Notes: generated by a model from the sequence alone, not told the origin. 64,000 nucleotides of DNA from Nocardia sp. NBC_00565 (GCF_036345915.1 NZ_CP107785.1:9176001-9240000), one strand, 5' to 3'; counted from the stretch's first letter, positions 43,064 to 51,563 are shown. Made by a program: numbers and translations.

Positions 43064-43975
43064 TCAGTCCCCGGCTGCCTCGATCAGGTGTTGGTGCAGC
43101 CAGGTCAGGGGGGTGGTGCCGCCGGGGCCGATCGTGTATTGCGGGTAGCTCTGGTGGATTCCGGACTTCAGGAAGTCGTCGATTTGTTGTTTGCGTTGTT
43201 CGTAGGCGGAGTTGTTGAGTTGGTCATGTAGCAGGCCGAGACCGCCTGCGGCGAGGGCATCGGCGATGAGGTTGCCCGCCTGCTGCTGGTAGGAACCGAA
43301 CTGGGCGGGGTCGGGGTTGGAGATCTGGGCGAAGAATCCGGCGATGCGAGCGGCGAAGTCGCCGTCGGGGGTCGCGCAGTACAGATCTCCTGCGGCGCAG
43401 AAGGTGTAGGTCTTCGAGGCGAGCCAGCCGAAGCCGCCGATGCGCGGACCACCGGCGCCGGAGCCCACGACGGGCGGGCCGATCAGGTTGTCGGCGGGGG
43501 AGCGGCGGGGGTCGGAGATCAGCCCGACCAATGCCACGCGGTTCGGTGATACCACACCGAGCCCGGTACCGATCTCGGCTGCGAGATCACCGGCGGCGTC
43601 CGCGCCCTGGCTATAGCCCACCAGCGCGAATCGTGTTGCGCCACAGCGCTGGGCCATCGCACTCACCAGGCCGCGGGCGTTGTCGAGGGCTTCGCGTTTG
43701 GAGCGCCCGTACACCTCGCCTTCCCAGGGGAACGCGGTCGCGGTGTAAGCGACGTAATCGGTCCAGACGTCTCCCGGCAAGCCGTCGGCGACCGAGGCGA
43801 GCATCCCTTGGCCCGGGTCGGACTTCGACGTTTCCCAGGTGCCGGGAACCGCCACGACATACATGTCGGGGCACTGCTGCGGGGCAGCGTGCGCGGTCGA
43901 TGTCACGCCGATCGGAAGGACGGCGGTCACCAATACCGCCGCGCATGCGGCGGTGTTCTTCCATCGAGAAAGCAT
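43064..43975 (-). CDS. Secreted cutinase-family esterase (Culp-like)
   Basis: A 303-residue protein with a signal peptide cleaved after about residue 31 (TSTAHAAPQ). The cutinase pattern follows: CPDMYVVAVPGTWETS, the nucleophile Ser in FALVGYSQGADAAGDLA, and the Cys-flanked catalytic Asp region CAAGDLYCATPDGD. A C-terminal extension of about 80 residues goes beyond classical cutinases. Such enzymes hydrolyse lipids or polyesters outside the cell. The ATG at 43975 has GGAGTACAGG before it. Confidence 0.87.
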   Translation of the reverse strand: MLSRWKNTAACAAVLVTAVLPIGVTSTAHAAPQQCPDMYVVAVPGTWETSKSDPGQGMLASVADGLPGDVWTDYVAYTATAFPWEGEVYGRSKREALDNARGLVSAMAQRCGATRFALVGYSQGADAAGDLAAEIGTGLGVVSPNRVALVGLISDPRRSPADNLIGPPVVGSGAGGPRIGGFGWLASKTYTFCAAGDLYCATPDGDFAARIAGFFAQISNPDPAQFGSYQQQAGNLIADALAAGGLGLLHDQLNNSAYEQRKQQIDDFLKSGIHQSYPQYTIGPGGTTPLTWLHQHLIEAAGD

Positions 43976-44417
43976 CCTGTACTCCTGGGTGTCACGGCCG
44001 AGCGCGGGGTACCAGTCGGCGAAGGCTACTTCGCGAGTGTAAATGGCGGGTCGGCGTAGCGCTGGCGTTGCCAGTGGTCGGCGTGTACAACAGGAGTCCG
44101 ATCGGGCCATTCGCCGGCGGGGACTTCGGGTGCGGCTCGACCAGATCTGGCCGCCATGCAGGGGGTCGTGTGGATTCACTCCACGGCACACTTTTCGAGC
44201 GAAGTTGTCGGCCTGCCGCGCCACTGTTCTCTGCACTGAGAATATGCCGGCACCGCCGTGCTGGCGTTGGAACTCCGGAACCGGACCCGCTCTATGGGCG
44301 TGAAGCGTCCCGACTCGCGGAGATGTCCAGCAGCCGAACCGCATCGGGCAGGGGTGCGGCGGCCGCGGACACCGATCCCTGCCGCGCTGAATAGCTGAAT
44401 TCGCCGCAGCAGAACCG
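43976..44417. other. Intergenic region without recognised gene
   Basis: About 440 bp upstream of the cutinase gene. Open frames exist on both strands but none shows codon bias, a sensible start or a known motif. No terminator-like hairpin with a T run was found. It probably holds the cutinase promoter; the rest is unexplained. Confidence 0.5.
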
Positions 44418-44921
44418 TCAGCTACGGCCATCCGGAGCCGACGCTCGGCGTTCGGTCGACCGCGCCCGAATCGCGGCCGCGACTTCCTCCACCGCCTGCC
44501 GTACGATCGCGGCGTAGGCGTCCTCGCCGAGGGTGTCCGAACAGGCACGGGCCGAATCGATCTCACGCTGAGCGGCCTCGAAAGAACTCAGCCGCCGATA
44601 GTTGTCGGCGAGGTTCAGGTGTAGCGACGGGTAGAACCCGCGAACGTCGATCCCCGGCGAGTACCGCTGTGCGCGGTCGTTCGAGAGTGAGTCCGCGGCA
44701 TCCAGCGCTCGGATATCCCAGGCGAGCGCCTGCGCCGCATCGTCATACAGATCGGCCAAATAATGTGCCAATGTGCACCGATGCAGCGGATCACCTTGCG
44801 GCCCAATAGATTTCCAGATCGCCAACAGCGCATCCCGTGCCGCGGCCGCAGACCCTGCGCGTCCGAGCTCGACCGCGCGAGTGATAGCGGCCATCGTCTC
44901 GTCCGAGGTAGAGCCGGTCAT
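44418..44921 (-). CDS. TPR-like helical protein, partner of the MerR-clamp fusion
   Basis: A 167-residue all-helical protein whose pattern suggests tetratricopeptide-like repeats: AITRAVELGRAGSAAAARDA, LAHYLADLYDDAAQALAWDI, LHLNLADNYRRLSSFEAAQR. No enzyme motif is seen. The ATG overlaps the stop of the MerR gene (ATGA), so both proteins are made together. An interaction between the two is a reasonable inference. Confidence 0.75.
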   Translation of the reverse strand: MTGSTSDETMAAITRAVELGRAGSAAAARDALLAIWKSIGPQGDPLHRCTLAHYLADLYDDAAQALAWDIRALDAADSLSNDRAQRYSPGIDVRGFYPSLHLNLADNYRRLSSFEAAQREIDSARACSDTLGEDAYAAIVRQAVEEVAAAIRARSTERRASAPDGRS

Positions 44922-45937
44922 GAACTGTGCTCCTTCGTATCAACCATGGCTGTCGGCATGACGAGCGTGGTGAGATCCCCATCGGTCGCCGACCGAACGA
45001 CAACGGGCTGATCCGGCCCGGCGATATCGAGCATGATCTCCGGCCCCACCGACCCGACGAGCGCGGGTCGCAATGTGGCGGACGAAAAGGCAAGTGCGAC
45101 AGCCGATCCGGTCACTCGCGCCGGGAGCCGCGCACCCGGACCGGCCGCGACCCCGGTCTGATCGATCGAGCAGGCGAGCACCGCGTCGCCCTCGAAGGCA
45201 TCGAGCAGCAAGTCTCGCGCCATCACAACCCGCGTCCGAACCGGTGCCAGGCCCGTCAACACAGTCCGATAGTTCGGAAATACCTCGTCTATCGTGCGGC
45301 ACCGCCGCTCCACGCCTCCGCCCGCAAGCATCAGCGCGCCAGCGCCGGGCTCGACCTCCACCTCATGAACCTCACGCAGCCACGAACTCACTTCCCCGAG
45401 CCCGCCCGCGTCGACAACCACCGACCACTCGGGACCTGCCCGCACCGGCACCACACTCCGTGTCGACAACCGATACCGATCTGTCGCGGTCAACGTCACC
45501 GCCCCCGCGGCCGCCTCCACTAAAACCCCACCGAGCACCGGTATTTCACCCCCGACAGCCGCCGCGACCCGCACCTGCTCGACCGCCTCCGCAAATACCG
45601 CCCCCGAAAGCACAACGCGCCCTCCGAGCACCTGCCGCACCGCCCGCGCGACCACCGCCGCCTCCCGAGCCCGCGCCTCCAACTCCACCACATGCGCATC
45701 GAGCAACCGCCTCGCCCGATCGGTATCACCCGACAAGATCTCCGAAATCACCTCGAGCGACACCCCGATCCCCCGCAGCCGCCGGATCAACACCGCCCGA
45801 TCACCCTGCGCCGGGCGGTAATACCGATACCCGGTCACTTCATCGACGCGAGCCGGAACCAACAGCCCGCAATCGTCATAGAACCGCAGCGCACTGGGGG
45901 TGAGCCCACACGCCCGCGCCAACACCCCGATCGTCAT
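44918..45937 (-). CDS. MerR-family regulator fused to a DNA-clamp-like domain
   Basis: A 339-residue protein. Residues 1-70 are a MerR helix-turn-helix (TIGVLARACGLTPSALRFYD, GYRYYRPAQGDRAVLIRRLR), followed by a dimerising helix. The C-terminal 220 residues resemble the sliding clamp DnaN: AVTLTATDRYRLSTRS (DnaN has a matching ATDRFRLA segment), CRTIDEVFPNYRTVL and a final LVMPTAMVD, where DnaN ends with LVMPVRL. A GTG eight codons upstream is an alternative start. The clamp domain probably acts as a sensor or assembly surface rather than in replication. Confidence 0.8.
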   Translation of the reverse strand: MTIGVLARACGLTPSALRFYDDCGLLVPARVDEVTGYRYYRPAQGDRAVLIRRLRGIGVSLEVISEILSGDTDRARRLLDAHVVELEARAREAAVVARAVRQVLGGRVVLSGAVFAEAVEQVRVAAAVGGEIPVLGGVLVEAAAGAVTLTATDRYRLSTRSVVPVRAGPEWSVVVDAGGLGEVSSWLREVHEVEVEPGAGALMLAGGGVERRCRTIDEVFPNYRTVLTGLAPVRTRVVMARDLLLDAFEGDAVLACSIDQTGVAAGPGARLPARVTGSAVALAFSSATLRPALVGSVGPEIMLDIAGPDQPVVVRSATDGDLTTLVMPTAMVDTKEHSS

Positions 45938-46021
45938 CAACTCACCATCGAAACCTGTCACCAGGCCATCATGGAGCCTCAGGTAACTCGAAGGTCAACA
46001 CCGCGATCGCGCGGACCTCGC

Positions 46022-47056
46022 TCAGGACCGATGGACAGGTCCGTGGGATTCGGCGCAGTGCAGGTCGGCGCTGTGAGCGTCGGCGTCGGCGCTGTGGTCG
46101 ACCTGCAATGTGGTGTGTTCCAAGGCGAATTCGTCGTGCAGGGTGGTTTCGATGTTGGAGCGGACCGCGTGGCAGTCGGCGTTGTCGTCGACGAGGACGT
46201 GGGCCGATAGCGACGGCTGGCCGGAGGTGATCTGCCAGACGTGCAGGTCGTGGACCTCGGCCACCTGGGGGATCATGACGATGCGGGCGCCGATGGTGTC
46301 GGGGTTCAGATGCGCGGGCGCGGCTTCGAGGAAGATGCGGCCGGATTCGCGGACCAGATTCCAACCGGCCTTGGCCATCAGGGCGGCGACGACCAGTGCG
46401 GCGATGGCGTCGGCGCGGGCGAAACCGGCGAGCCAGACGACCGCGCCCGCGATGGCGGTGCCGATGAAGGCGTAGAGGTCGTTGAGGATGTGCTGGAAGG
46501 CGCCTTCGACGTTCAGGCTGGTGCGGTTCGCGCGGCTGATGCTCCAGGCGGCGGCGATATTGACGACGATGCCGAGCAGTGCGGTGACCAGCACGAGCGG
46601 GCCGGAGACGTCCGGGGGATGGATGAGGCGCTTGATGCCTTCGTAGGTGAACCAGGCCGAAAGCAGCAGCAGTGTAATGCCGTTGGCTTGCGCGGACAGG
46701 ATTTCCGCGCGCTTGAAGCCGTAGGTGTATTGGCCTTGCGCTGGGCGTTTGGCGAGGCGGATCGCGATCAGGGCCAGGACGATGGATGCGGCGTCGGTGA
46801 GCATATGCGCGGCATCGGAGATCAGGGCCAGCGAGTGGGCGAGGATGCCGACGGTGACCTCGGCCGCCATGAACACCACGATCAGGCCGAGCGCGATGGT
46901 CAGCCAGCGGGGGTCGGAGTCCGCGGACACGCCGTGGTCGTGATTGTGCGCATGTCCGCCGCCGGTGCCGTGATCATGGGAGTGGTCGTGGTCGGCTGCG
47001 GCCGGCGGAACGGTCGGCTGCGCCGATTTGCTCGACGGCACGCACTGATCTCCCAT
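46022..47056 (-). CDS. Cation diffusion facilitator (CzcD/ZitB-like metal exporter)
   Basis: A 344-residue membrane protein that exports Zn2+, Cd2+ or Co2+ in exchange for protons. A His-rich N-terminus (DHDHSHDHGTGGGHAHNHDH) binds metal. Six helices follow, with the metal-site motifs ISDAAHMLTDAASI (helix II) and FQHILNDLYAFIGT (helix V), both with the HxxxD spacing. A cytoplasmic domain (VAEVHDLHVWQITSGQPSLS) and a second His/Asp-rich tail complete it. A long palindrome lies 55 bp before the start. Confidence 0.93.
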   Translation of the reverse strand: MGDQCVPSSKSAQPTVPPAAADHDHSHDHGTGGGHAHNHDHGVSADSDPRWLTIALGLIVVFMAAEVTVGILAHSLALISDAAHMLTDAASIVLALIAIRLAKRPAQGQYTYGFKRAEILSAQANGITLLLLSAWFTYEGIKRLIHPPDVSGPLVLVTALLGIVVNIAAAWSISRANRTSLNVEGAFQHILNDLYAFIGTAIAGAVVWLAGFARADAIAALVVAALMAKAGWNLVRESGRIFLEAAPAHLNPDTIGARIVMIPQVAEVHDLHVWQITSGQPSLSAHVLVDDNADCHAVRSNIETTLHDEFALEHTTLQVDHSADADAHSADLHCAESHGPVHRS

Positions 47057-47110
47057 GGTCGAACGTCCTCTCCGCTTGAACTAGCTGCCGCTGCATAGAG
47101 TAGCTCATTG

Positions 47111-47132
47111 TGCAGACATGCGCATGTCTGCA
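47111..47132 (-). promoter_or_regulatory. 22-bp perfect palindrome upstream of the metal exporter
   Basis: The half-site TGCAGACATGC is followed directly by its exact complement. It lies 55 bp upstream of the exporter start codon, in its likely promoter. A metal sensor of the ArsR/SmtB or CueR kind is expected; none is encoded next to it. Confidence 0.7.
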
Positions 47133-47224
47133 TGTCGGCTCATCGAAGATCGGCCACGAGAGCGGGATGATCACACACGCCCGAGACCGATCACCCCGGC
47201 TACTATGCGGACTGCACCTTTCGG

Positions 47225-47377
47225 GTGATCGACAACAGCACATCCGGCGGGGCGGGCTGGCGACCCGAGTCCGAGCGCGACCAGTACGAGATGCTGGGTC
47301 GGTCGCTCGGCTTGGCGGGGCGTGGGCCGGAAGGTCTGATCGCGGCGGCGGCAGGGGGTTCGAGTGGGGTTGCGTGA
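47225..47377 (+). CDS. Small frame before the diguanylate cyclase gene
   Basis: The plus strand is open and coding-like from 47171 (HTPETDHPGYYADCTFRVID, then ESERDQYEMLGRSLGLAGRG) to TGA at 47375. Codon bias is strong from its first codon, but no start exists before GTG 47225, which would give 50 residues. Either that GTG is used or this is the end of a gene that lost its 5' part. It overlaps the cyclase start by 14 bp. Family unknown. Confidence 0.45.
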   Translation: MIDNSTSGGAGWRPESERDQYEMLGRSLGLAGRGPEGLIAAAAGGSSGVA

Positions 47378-48659
47378 GCTGGCGGTGCGCTGGGCGGATG
47401 CGCTCGATGGCGTCGTGGCACCGACCCGTACTCGGAACCAGATCGAAGGCCTGCTCGCCGAACTCGCCGATGTGCTTCTCGCCGCGGTGCGCGGGACGAT
47501 CGATGGGAAGGTCGCCAAGGACGCCGCCGCGGTGCTCGTCGCGGCGAATTACCGTGACCCGATTGCCCTCAGCCGATCCGTGCAGGTTATCTGCTGGGAT
47601 ATGGTGCGTGAAATCTGTCCCACTGGAACCGAATCCGAGTACGGGGCGGTCCGCGAGCGTGCCATAGTGGTCGCCGCCGACTTCGCCGCGGGTTTCACCT
47701 CAGCGCTGCGGAGCGCGGTGCTAGCGGAGCAGGAAACCACACTCGCAGCGGCACTTTCGGCCGCGCAGGAGGCTGAGGTGCGAAGGCAGTTGTCGGAGGC
47801 CAGGTTCGAGGCGGTCTTCGCGGGAGCATCGGTGGGTATCGGCACCATCGACGCCACCGGTCGGGTGCTCGACGTGAATGCGGCGCTTGCCGAAATGCTG
47901 GGTCAGCCGGCATCTGTCATGCCCGGACGCTCGGTCGCCGAGATCTTGGGACCCGCGAATATCGGTGACGCCTATGCCGAATTCGAACGGCTGCTCAACG
48001 GCGGCGCCGACCGCTTCCGGCTGGAGACCGACCACCTGCGGCCCGATGGCACCATCGCCAGCATCGACCTATCGATGTCGGCGGTGCGCGACAGCGGCGG
48101 TCGGGTCCACTTCCTGATAGGCATCGCCGTCGACGTGACCGAACGCAAGAAACTCGCCGATCGGCTGTGGCACGACGCCAACCACGACAGCCTGACCGGG
48201 TTGCCGAATCGGGTGCTGTTCTTCGATCGGCTCGCCAATGCGACTCCGCCAGTGGGGCTTTGCTACCTGGACCTCGACGGGTTCAAGGAAGTCAACGACG
48301 TATGGGGACACACCGTAGGTGATCGGGTGTTGCGCGATGTCGCGCAGCGGCTGCGGGAATCCGTCGAGCCGGCCGGTGGGCTGGTCGCGCGGATCGGTGG
48401 TGACGAGTTCATCGTGCTGGTCGAAAGGTGTACCGGCGCAGACCAATTGGCATTGATCTCCGGTCTGCTCCTCGATGCTCTTGCCGCGCCGATCCAGCTT
48501 GCCGGGCGGGCGGTGGTAGTGGGCGCGAGCATCGGAACGGTTTTCGTTTTGGGCCGGCCGACCGCGATCGATGAACTGATGCACGCCGCCGACACCGCGA
48601 TGTACCGCAACAAGTCGGCGGGTGCCAGATCCGCGCGCGGCCCTCGCGGTCGCGACTGA
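47364..48659 (+). CDS. PAS-GGDEF diguanylate cyclase
   Basis: Makes cyclic di-GMP from two GTP. The 431 residues comprise an N-terminal helical region (1-140), a PAS domain (about 150-265: RFEAVFAGASVGIGTIDATG, ending IGIAVDVTERKKL) and a GGDEF domain (about 270-420: HDSLTGLPNRVLFFDRLANA, LDLDGFKEVNDVWGHTVGDR, VARIGGDEFIVL). The active site GGDEF is intact; the inhibitory RxxD site is not evident. No EAL domain follows, unlike in many actinobacterial relatives. No membrane helix, so it is cytoplasmic. GTG start. Confidence 0.9.
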   Translation: MGLRELAVRWADALDGVVAPTRTRNQIEGLLAELADVLLAAVRGTIDGKVAKDAAAVLVAANYRDPIALSRSVQVICWDMVREICPTGTESEYGAVRERAIVVAADFAAGFTSALRSAVLAEQETTLAAALSAAQEAEVRRQLSEARFEAVFAGASVGIGTIDATGRVLDVNAALAEMLGQPASVMPGRSVAEILGPANIGDAYAEFERLLNGGADRFRLETDHLRPDGTIASIDLSMSAVRDSGGRVHFLIGIAVDVTERKKLADRLWHDANHDSLTGLPNRVLFFDRLANATPPVGLCYLDLDGFKEVNDVWGHTVGDRVLRDVAQRLRESVEPAGGLVARIGGDEFIVLVERCTGADQLALISGLLLDALAAPIQLAGRAVVVGASIGTVFVLGRPTAIDELMHAADTAMYRNKSAGARSARGPRGRD

Positions 48660-48674
48660 ACGCGGCGAGCGCCG

Positions 48675-48848
48675 TCAATCGCAGTGGGTTCCGCAGGCGG
48701 TCAAAGTGCTGGTGCCCGCGGTCGCGACTACTGAGCCGTGCTCGCTGACCAGCCATTGGCCGCAGACGCAGCGCAGGTAGCGAACGGAGCCGTGCGCGGA
48801 CACCACGGTGGGGGACGGCCAGGAGCAGGAGGGGCAGATAGCGATCAT
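48675..48848 (-). CDS. Small zinc-ribbon-like protein, 57 residues
   Basis: The Cys pairs CPSC (residues 5-8) and CVC (about 28-30) make a zinc-ribbon-like core, and the tail holds two more Cys residues. Similar small proteins occur next to CGNR genes in mycolata. ATG 48848 gives the natural start; the frame to 48884 would overlap the divergent CGNR gene. Function unknown. Confidence 0.65.
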   Translation of the reverse strand: MIAICPSCSWPSPTVVSAHGSVRYLRCVCGQWLVSEHGSVVATAGTSTLTACGTHCD

Positions 48849-48873
48849 GCGACCAGCCTGATGTAATGACTTA

Positions 48874-49374
48874 GTGCATTTCAACCCTTACGGAGGCGCG
48901 GCGGCCGAAATCGCCGCGCGACTGGTGAACGCGGACCCGAACCGGGATCTGCTGCAGCTGCTCGCCGAATCCGGCTACCAGCCGCTCGGCGCGCTCGATG
49001 CCAGTCAGACCGCCGAACTGCGTCGGTGGATCGCTCGGCTCGACGAGGTCTTCACCGCCCCCACGGTCGACCTGCTCAACGCCCTGCTGGCCGAGACGAC
49101 CAGCCAGCCTTACATCTCCACCCACGATGGCCGATCGCCACACCTGCACTACGCCCGGGAAACCGCGCCCATCGACGAGCGGGTCAAGGCATACACCGCC
49201 GCTGGGCTGGCCGAACTGTTCTGCGAGGATCCGGGCCGGATCGGCCGCTGTGCTCGCGATGGCTGTGACCTGGTCTTCGTCGATACCTCGCGCAATGGCA
49301 GGCGTCGCTTCTGCTCGACACGGTGCTCGAACCGAGTGCATGTAGCGGAGCATCGAATTCGCCACTCGGCCTGA
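48874..49374 (+). CDS. CGNR zinc-finger regulator
   Basis: A 166-residue protein with an N-terminal ABATE-like domain (LLQLLAESGYQPLGALDASQ, AELRRWIARLDEVF) and a C-terminal CGNR zinc finger. In the finger CARDGCDLVFVDTSRNGRRR is followed by FCSTRCSNRVHVAEHR; the CGNR box itself reads CSNR here. The zinc finger is thought to bind DNA. GTG start, 25 bp from the divergent zinc-ribbon gene, which suggests leaderless transcripts. Confidence 0.87.
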   Translation: MHFNPYGGAAAEIAARLVNADPNRDLLQLLAESGYQPLGALDASQTAELRRWIARLDEVFTAPTVDLLNALLAETTSQPYISTHDGRSPHLHYARETAPIDERVKAYTAAGLAELFCEDPGRIGRCARDGCDLVFVDTSRNGRRRFCSTRCSNRVHVAEHRIRHSA

Positions 49375-49420
49375 ACGATTCGGACCGCCCAGAACCGGGG
49401 CCGAGCCTGCTGTGGCCGGA

Positions 49421-49499
49421 TTGTTATCGCAAACAACAAATATCTTCGCGAATCCGCTGTGCGCCGCGTCACAGTGGAATATGTTGCATCGAACAACAT
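49421..49499 (+). promoter_or_regulatory. Two similar inverted repeats upstream of the sugar-transport operon
   Basis: TTGTT-N9-AACAA at 49421-49439 and ATGTTG-N7-CAACAT at 49481-49499. Both span 19 bp, both have ATCG in the centre, and they lie exactly 60 bp apart, close to six DNA turns. They are 60 bp and more before the binding-protein gene. The ROK regulator of the same operon is the likely binder, perhaps with looping. Confidence 0.65.
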
Positions 49500-49558
49500 T
49501 CGCTCAAGCTCGACTGCCCGGCACGTTCGGGCGGTGGTTCCACGAAAGGCTCACCCTG

Positions 49559-50638
49559 ATGCGTAAGGGGATCCTCGGCATCGCGGCCGTATCGGTCGCG
49601 CTTCTCACCTCGCTCACTGCCTGCGGGGATGACAACAAAGACTCCGGTGGGGGCGCCAAGATCGGCGTGATCCTGCCGGACAGCAAGACCTCCGCACGGT
49701 GGGAGACGGCGGACCGCAAGTATCTGCAGGCGGCGTTCGACGCGGCGGGCATCAAGGCGGACATCCAGAACGCGCAGGGGGATAAGAACGCCTTCCAGAC
49801 CATCGCGGATCAGATGATCACCAATGGGGCCTCGGTCCTGATGATCACCAACCTGGACAGCGGCACCGGTAAAGCGGTGATCCAGAAGGCGAAGTCGCAG
49901 GGCGTGACCGTCATCGATTACGACCGGCTGACGCTCGGCGGCGGCGCCCCGTTCTACGTGTCCTTCGACAATGTGAAGGTCGGCAAGCTGATGGGGGACG
50001 GGCTGGCCAGATGCCTCACCGATAAGAAGGCGGTCAACCCGGTCGTCGCCTACCTCAACGGCGGACCCACCGACAACAACGCGACGCTGTTCAAGAACGG
50101 TTACGACAGCGTGCTGAAGCCGAAGTTCGACGCGGGCGAATATGTGAAGGGCCCGGACCAGGCCGTCCCGGAGTGGGATAACACCAAGGCGGGCACCATC
50201 TTCGAGCAGATGCTCACCGGCACACCGAATCTCGGTGGCGTGGTCGCGGCCAACGACGGCCTCGGCAATGCCGCGATCGCGGTGCTGAAGAAGCAGAAGC
50301 TCAACGGCCAGATCCCGGTCACCGGCCAGGATGCCACGGTGCAGGGCCTGCAGAATGTGCTCGCGGGCGATCAGTGCATGACCGTCTACAAGGCCATCAA
50401 GCTGGAGGCCGACGCGGGTGCGAAGCTGGCGATCGCGCTCGCGAAGGGTGAGAAGGGCGAGGCCAACAGCACCGTCGACGATCCCGAGGCCAACGCGAAA
50501 GTGCCCGCGGTACTGCTGGAGCCGAAGGCGATCTTCAAGGAGAACGTGAACGACGTCGTCGCGGACGGCTATGTCAGCAAGAGCGAGCTGTGCACCGGTG
50601 AATTCGCCAAGCTCTGCGCGGATAACGGGGTCCGCTAG
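49559..50638 (+). CDS. Sugar ABC transporter substrate-binding lipoprotein (XylF-like)
   Basis: A 359-residue extracytoplasmic sugar-binding protein. The signal peptide ends in the lipobox LTAC (Cys22). The periplasmic-binding-protein type 1 fold is clear: KIGVILPDSKTSARWETADR, ASVLMITNLDSGTGKAVIQK, VTVIDYDRL, VVAANDGLGNAAIAVLKKQK and VTGQDATVQGLQNVLAGDQC. These blocks resemble the xylose-binding protein group (with DYDRL and GQDA). ATG 49559 is preferred because longer frames lack a signal peptide. First gene of the importer operon. Confidence 0.9.
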   Translation: MRKGILGIAAVSVALLTSLTACGDDNKDSGGGAKIGVILPDSKTSARWETADRKYLQAAFDAAGIKADIQNAQGDKNAFQTIADQMITNGASVLMITNLDSGTGKAVIQKAKSQGVTVIDYDRLTLGGGAPFYVSFDNVKVGKLMGDGLARCLTDKKAVNPVVAYLNGGPTDNNATLFKNGYDSVLKPKFDAGEYVKGPDQAVPEWDNTKAGTIFEQMLTGTPNLGGVVAANDGLGNAAIAVLKKQKLNGQIPVTGQDATVQGLQNVLAGDQCMTVYKAIKLEADAGAKLAIALAKGEKGEANSTVDDPEANAKVPAVLLEPKAIFKENVNDVVADGYVSKSELCTGEFAKLCADNGVR

Positions 50639-50698
50639 CGACTGCTTGCAGGTCGCTCGAAAGGGTCCGCTAGCGACTGCTTGCAGGTCGCTCGAAAG
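50629..50698 (+). repeat. Two 35-bp direct repeats, each a hairpin
   Basis: Two identical copies at 50629-50663 and 50664-50698. The first includes the stop codon of the binding-protein gene. Each holds AGCGACTGC-TT-GCAGGTCGCT, which folds into a hairpin with one bulged G. They probably protect the 3' end of the first message or cause partial termination, so that the binding protein is made in excess over ATPase and permease. Confidence 0.8.
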
Positions 50699-50792
50699 GG
50701 CCAGCTAGCTAGCTGATCGTGTTGCCCCGCCCCTTCCGCGTTCGATGAGGGGACCGCGGAAGGGGCGCCCCAATTGTTGAGGAGCTCCACCC

Positions 50793-51563
50793 ATGCCGGA
50801 TACCCCGGTCATCGAATTACGCGGGATAGAAAAGAGTTTCGGTCCCGTCCACGTCTTGCACGATGTCGCGTTCGCCGTGTACTCGGGCGAGGTGACGGCG
50901 CTGGTTGGCGATAACGGCGCCGGCAAGTCGACCCTGGTCAAGTGCATCGGCGGCACCCATCCGATCGACTCGGGTGAATTCCTGTTCGAGGGCAAGCCGG
51001 TGCATGTGCACAACCCGCGCGAGGCCGCCGATCTCGGCATCGAGATCGTGTACCAGGATCTCGCGCTCTGCGACAACCTCGACATCGTGCAGAACATGTT
51101 CCTCGGCCGGGAGAAGAAGCACGGTCTCGTCCTCGACGAGTACGGGATGGAGGAATTGGCCGGAAAGACGTTGGCGGGCTTATCGGTCCGCACGGTCAAA
51201 TCGGTGCGTCAGCAGGTGGCGAGCCTGTCCGGCGGCCAGCGCCAGACCGTCGCGATCGCGAAAGCCGTGCTGTGGAACAGCAAAGTGGTGATCCTGGACG
51301 AGCCGACGGCAGCGCTCGGCGTCGCGCAGACGCAGCAGGTGCTCGAGCTGGTCCGCCGGCTCGCCGACAAAGGCCTTGCGGTGGTGTTGATCTCGCACAA
51401 TATGAACGATGTCTTCGCGGTCTCCGATCGAATCGCCGCGCTCTACCTCGGCCGGATGGCGGCCCAGGTGCGTACCTCCGACGTGACGCACGCGCAGGTC
51501 GTCGAACTGATCACGGCGGGCCGCAGCGGAAGTCTCGGCCTCGGAAACGGAGTAAGCGCATGA
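50793..51563 (+). CDS. Sugar ABC transporter ATP-binding protein (XylG-like)
   Basis: A 256-residue ATPase with one nucleotide-binding domain: Walker A GDNGAGKST, signature ASLSGGQRQTVAIAKA, Walker B VVILDEPTAALG, switch SHNMND. Most XylG/RbsA proteins have two such domains in one chain of about 500 residues; here one domain is used, probably as a homodimer, a common form in actinobacteria. It is 154 bp after the binding-protein gene, behind the hairpin repeats. Confidence 0.92.
   Translation: MPDTPVIELRGIEKSFGPVHVLHDVAFAVYSGEVTALVGDNGAGKSTLVKCIGGTHPIDSGEFLFEGKPVHVHNPREAADLGIEIVYQDLALCDNLDIVQNMFLGREKKHGLVLDEYGMEELAGKTLAGLSVRTVKSVRQQVASLSGGQRQTVAIAKAVLWNSKVVILDEPTAALGVAQTQQVLELVRRLADKGLAVVLISHNMNDVFAVSDRIAALYLGRMAAQVRTSDVTHAQVVELITAGRSGSLGLGNGVSA

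Noticed and set aside
43064..44566. 500-codon frame as a longer form of the cutinase
   Set aside because: The first 197 codons are low-quality sequence rich in Arg/Pro/Ser, while ATG 43975 gives a normal signal peptide and ribosome site.
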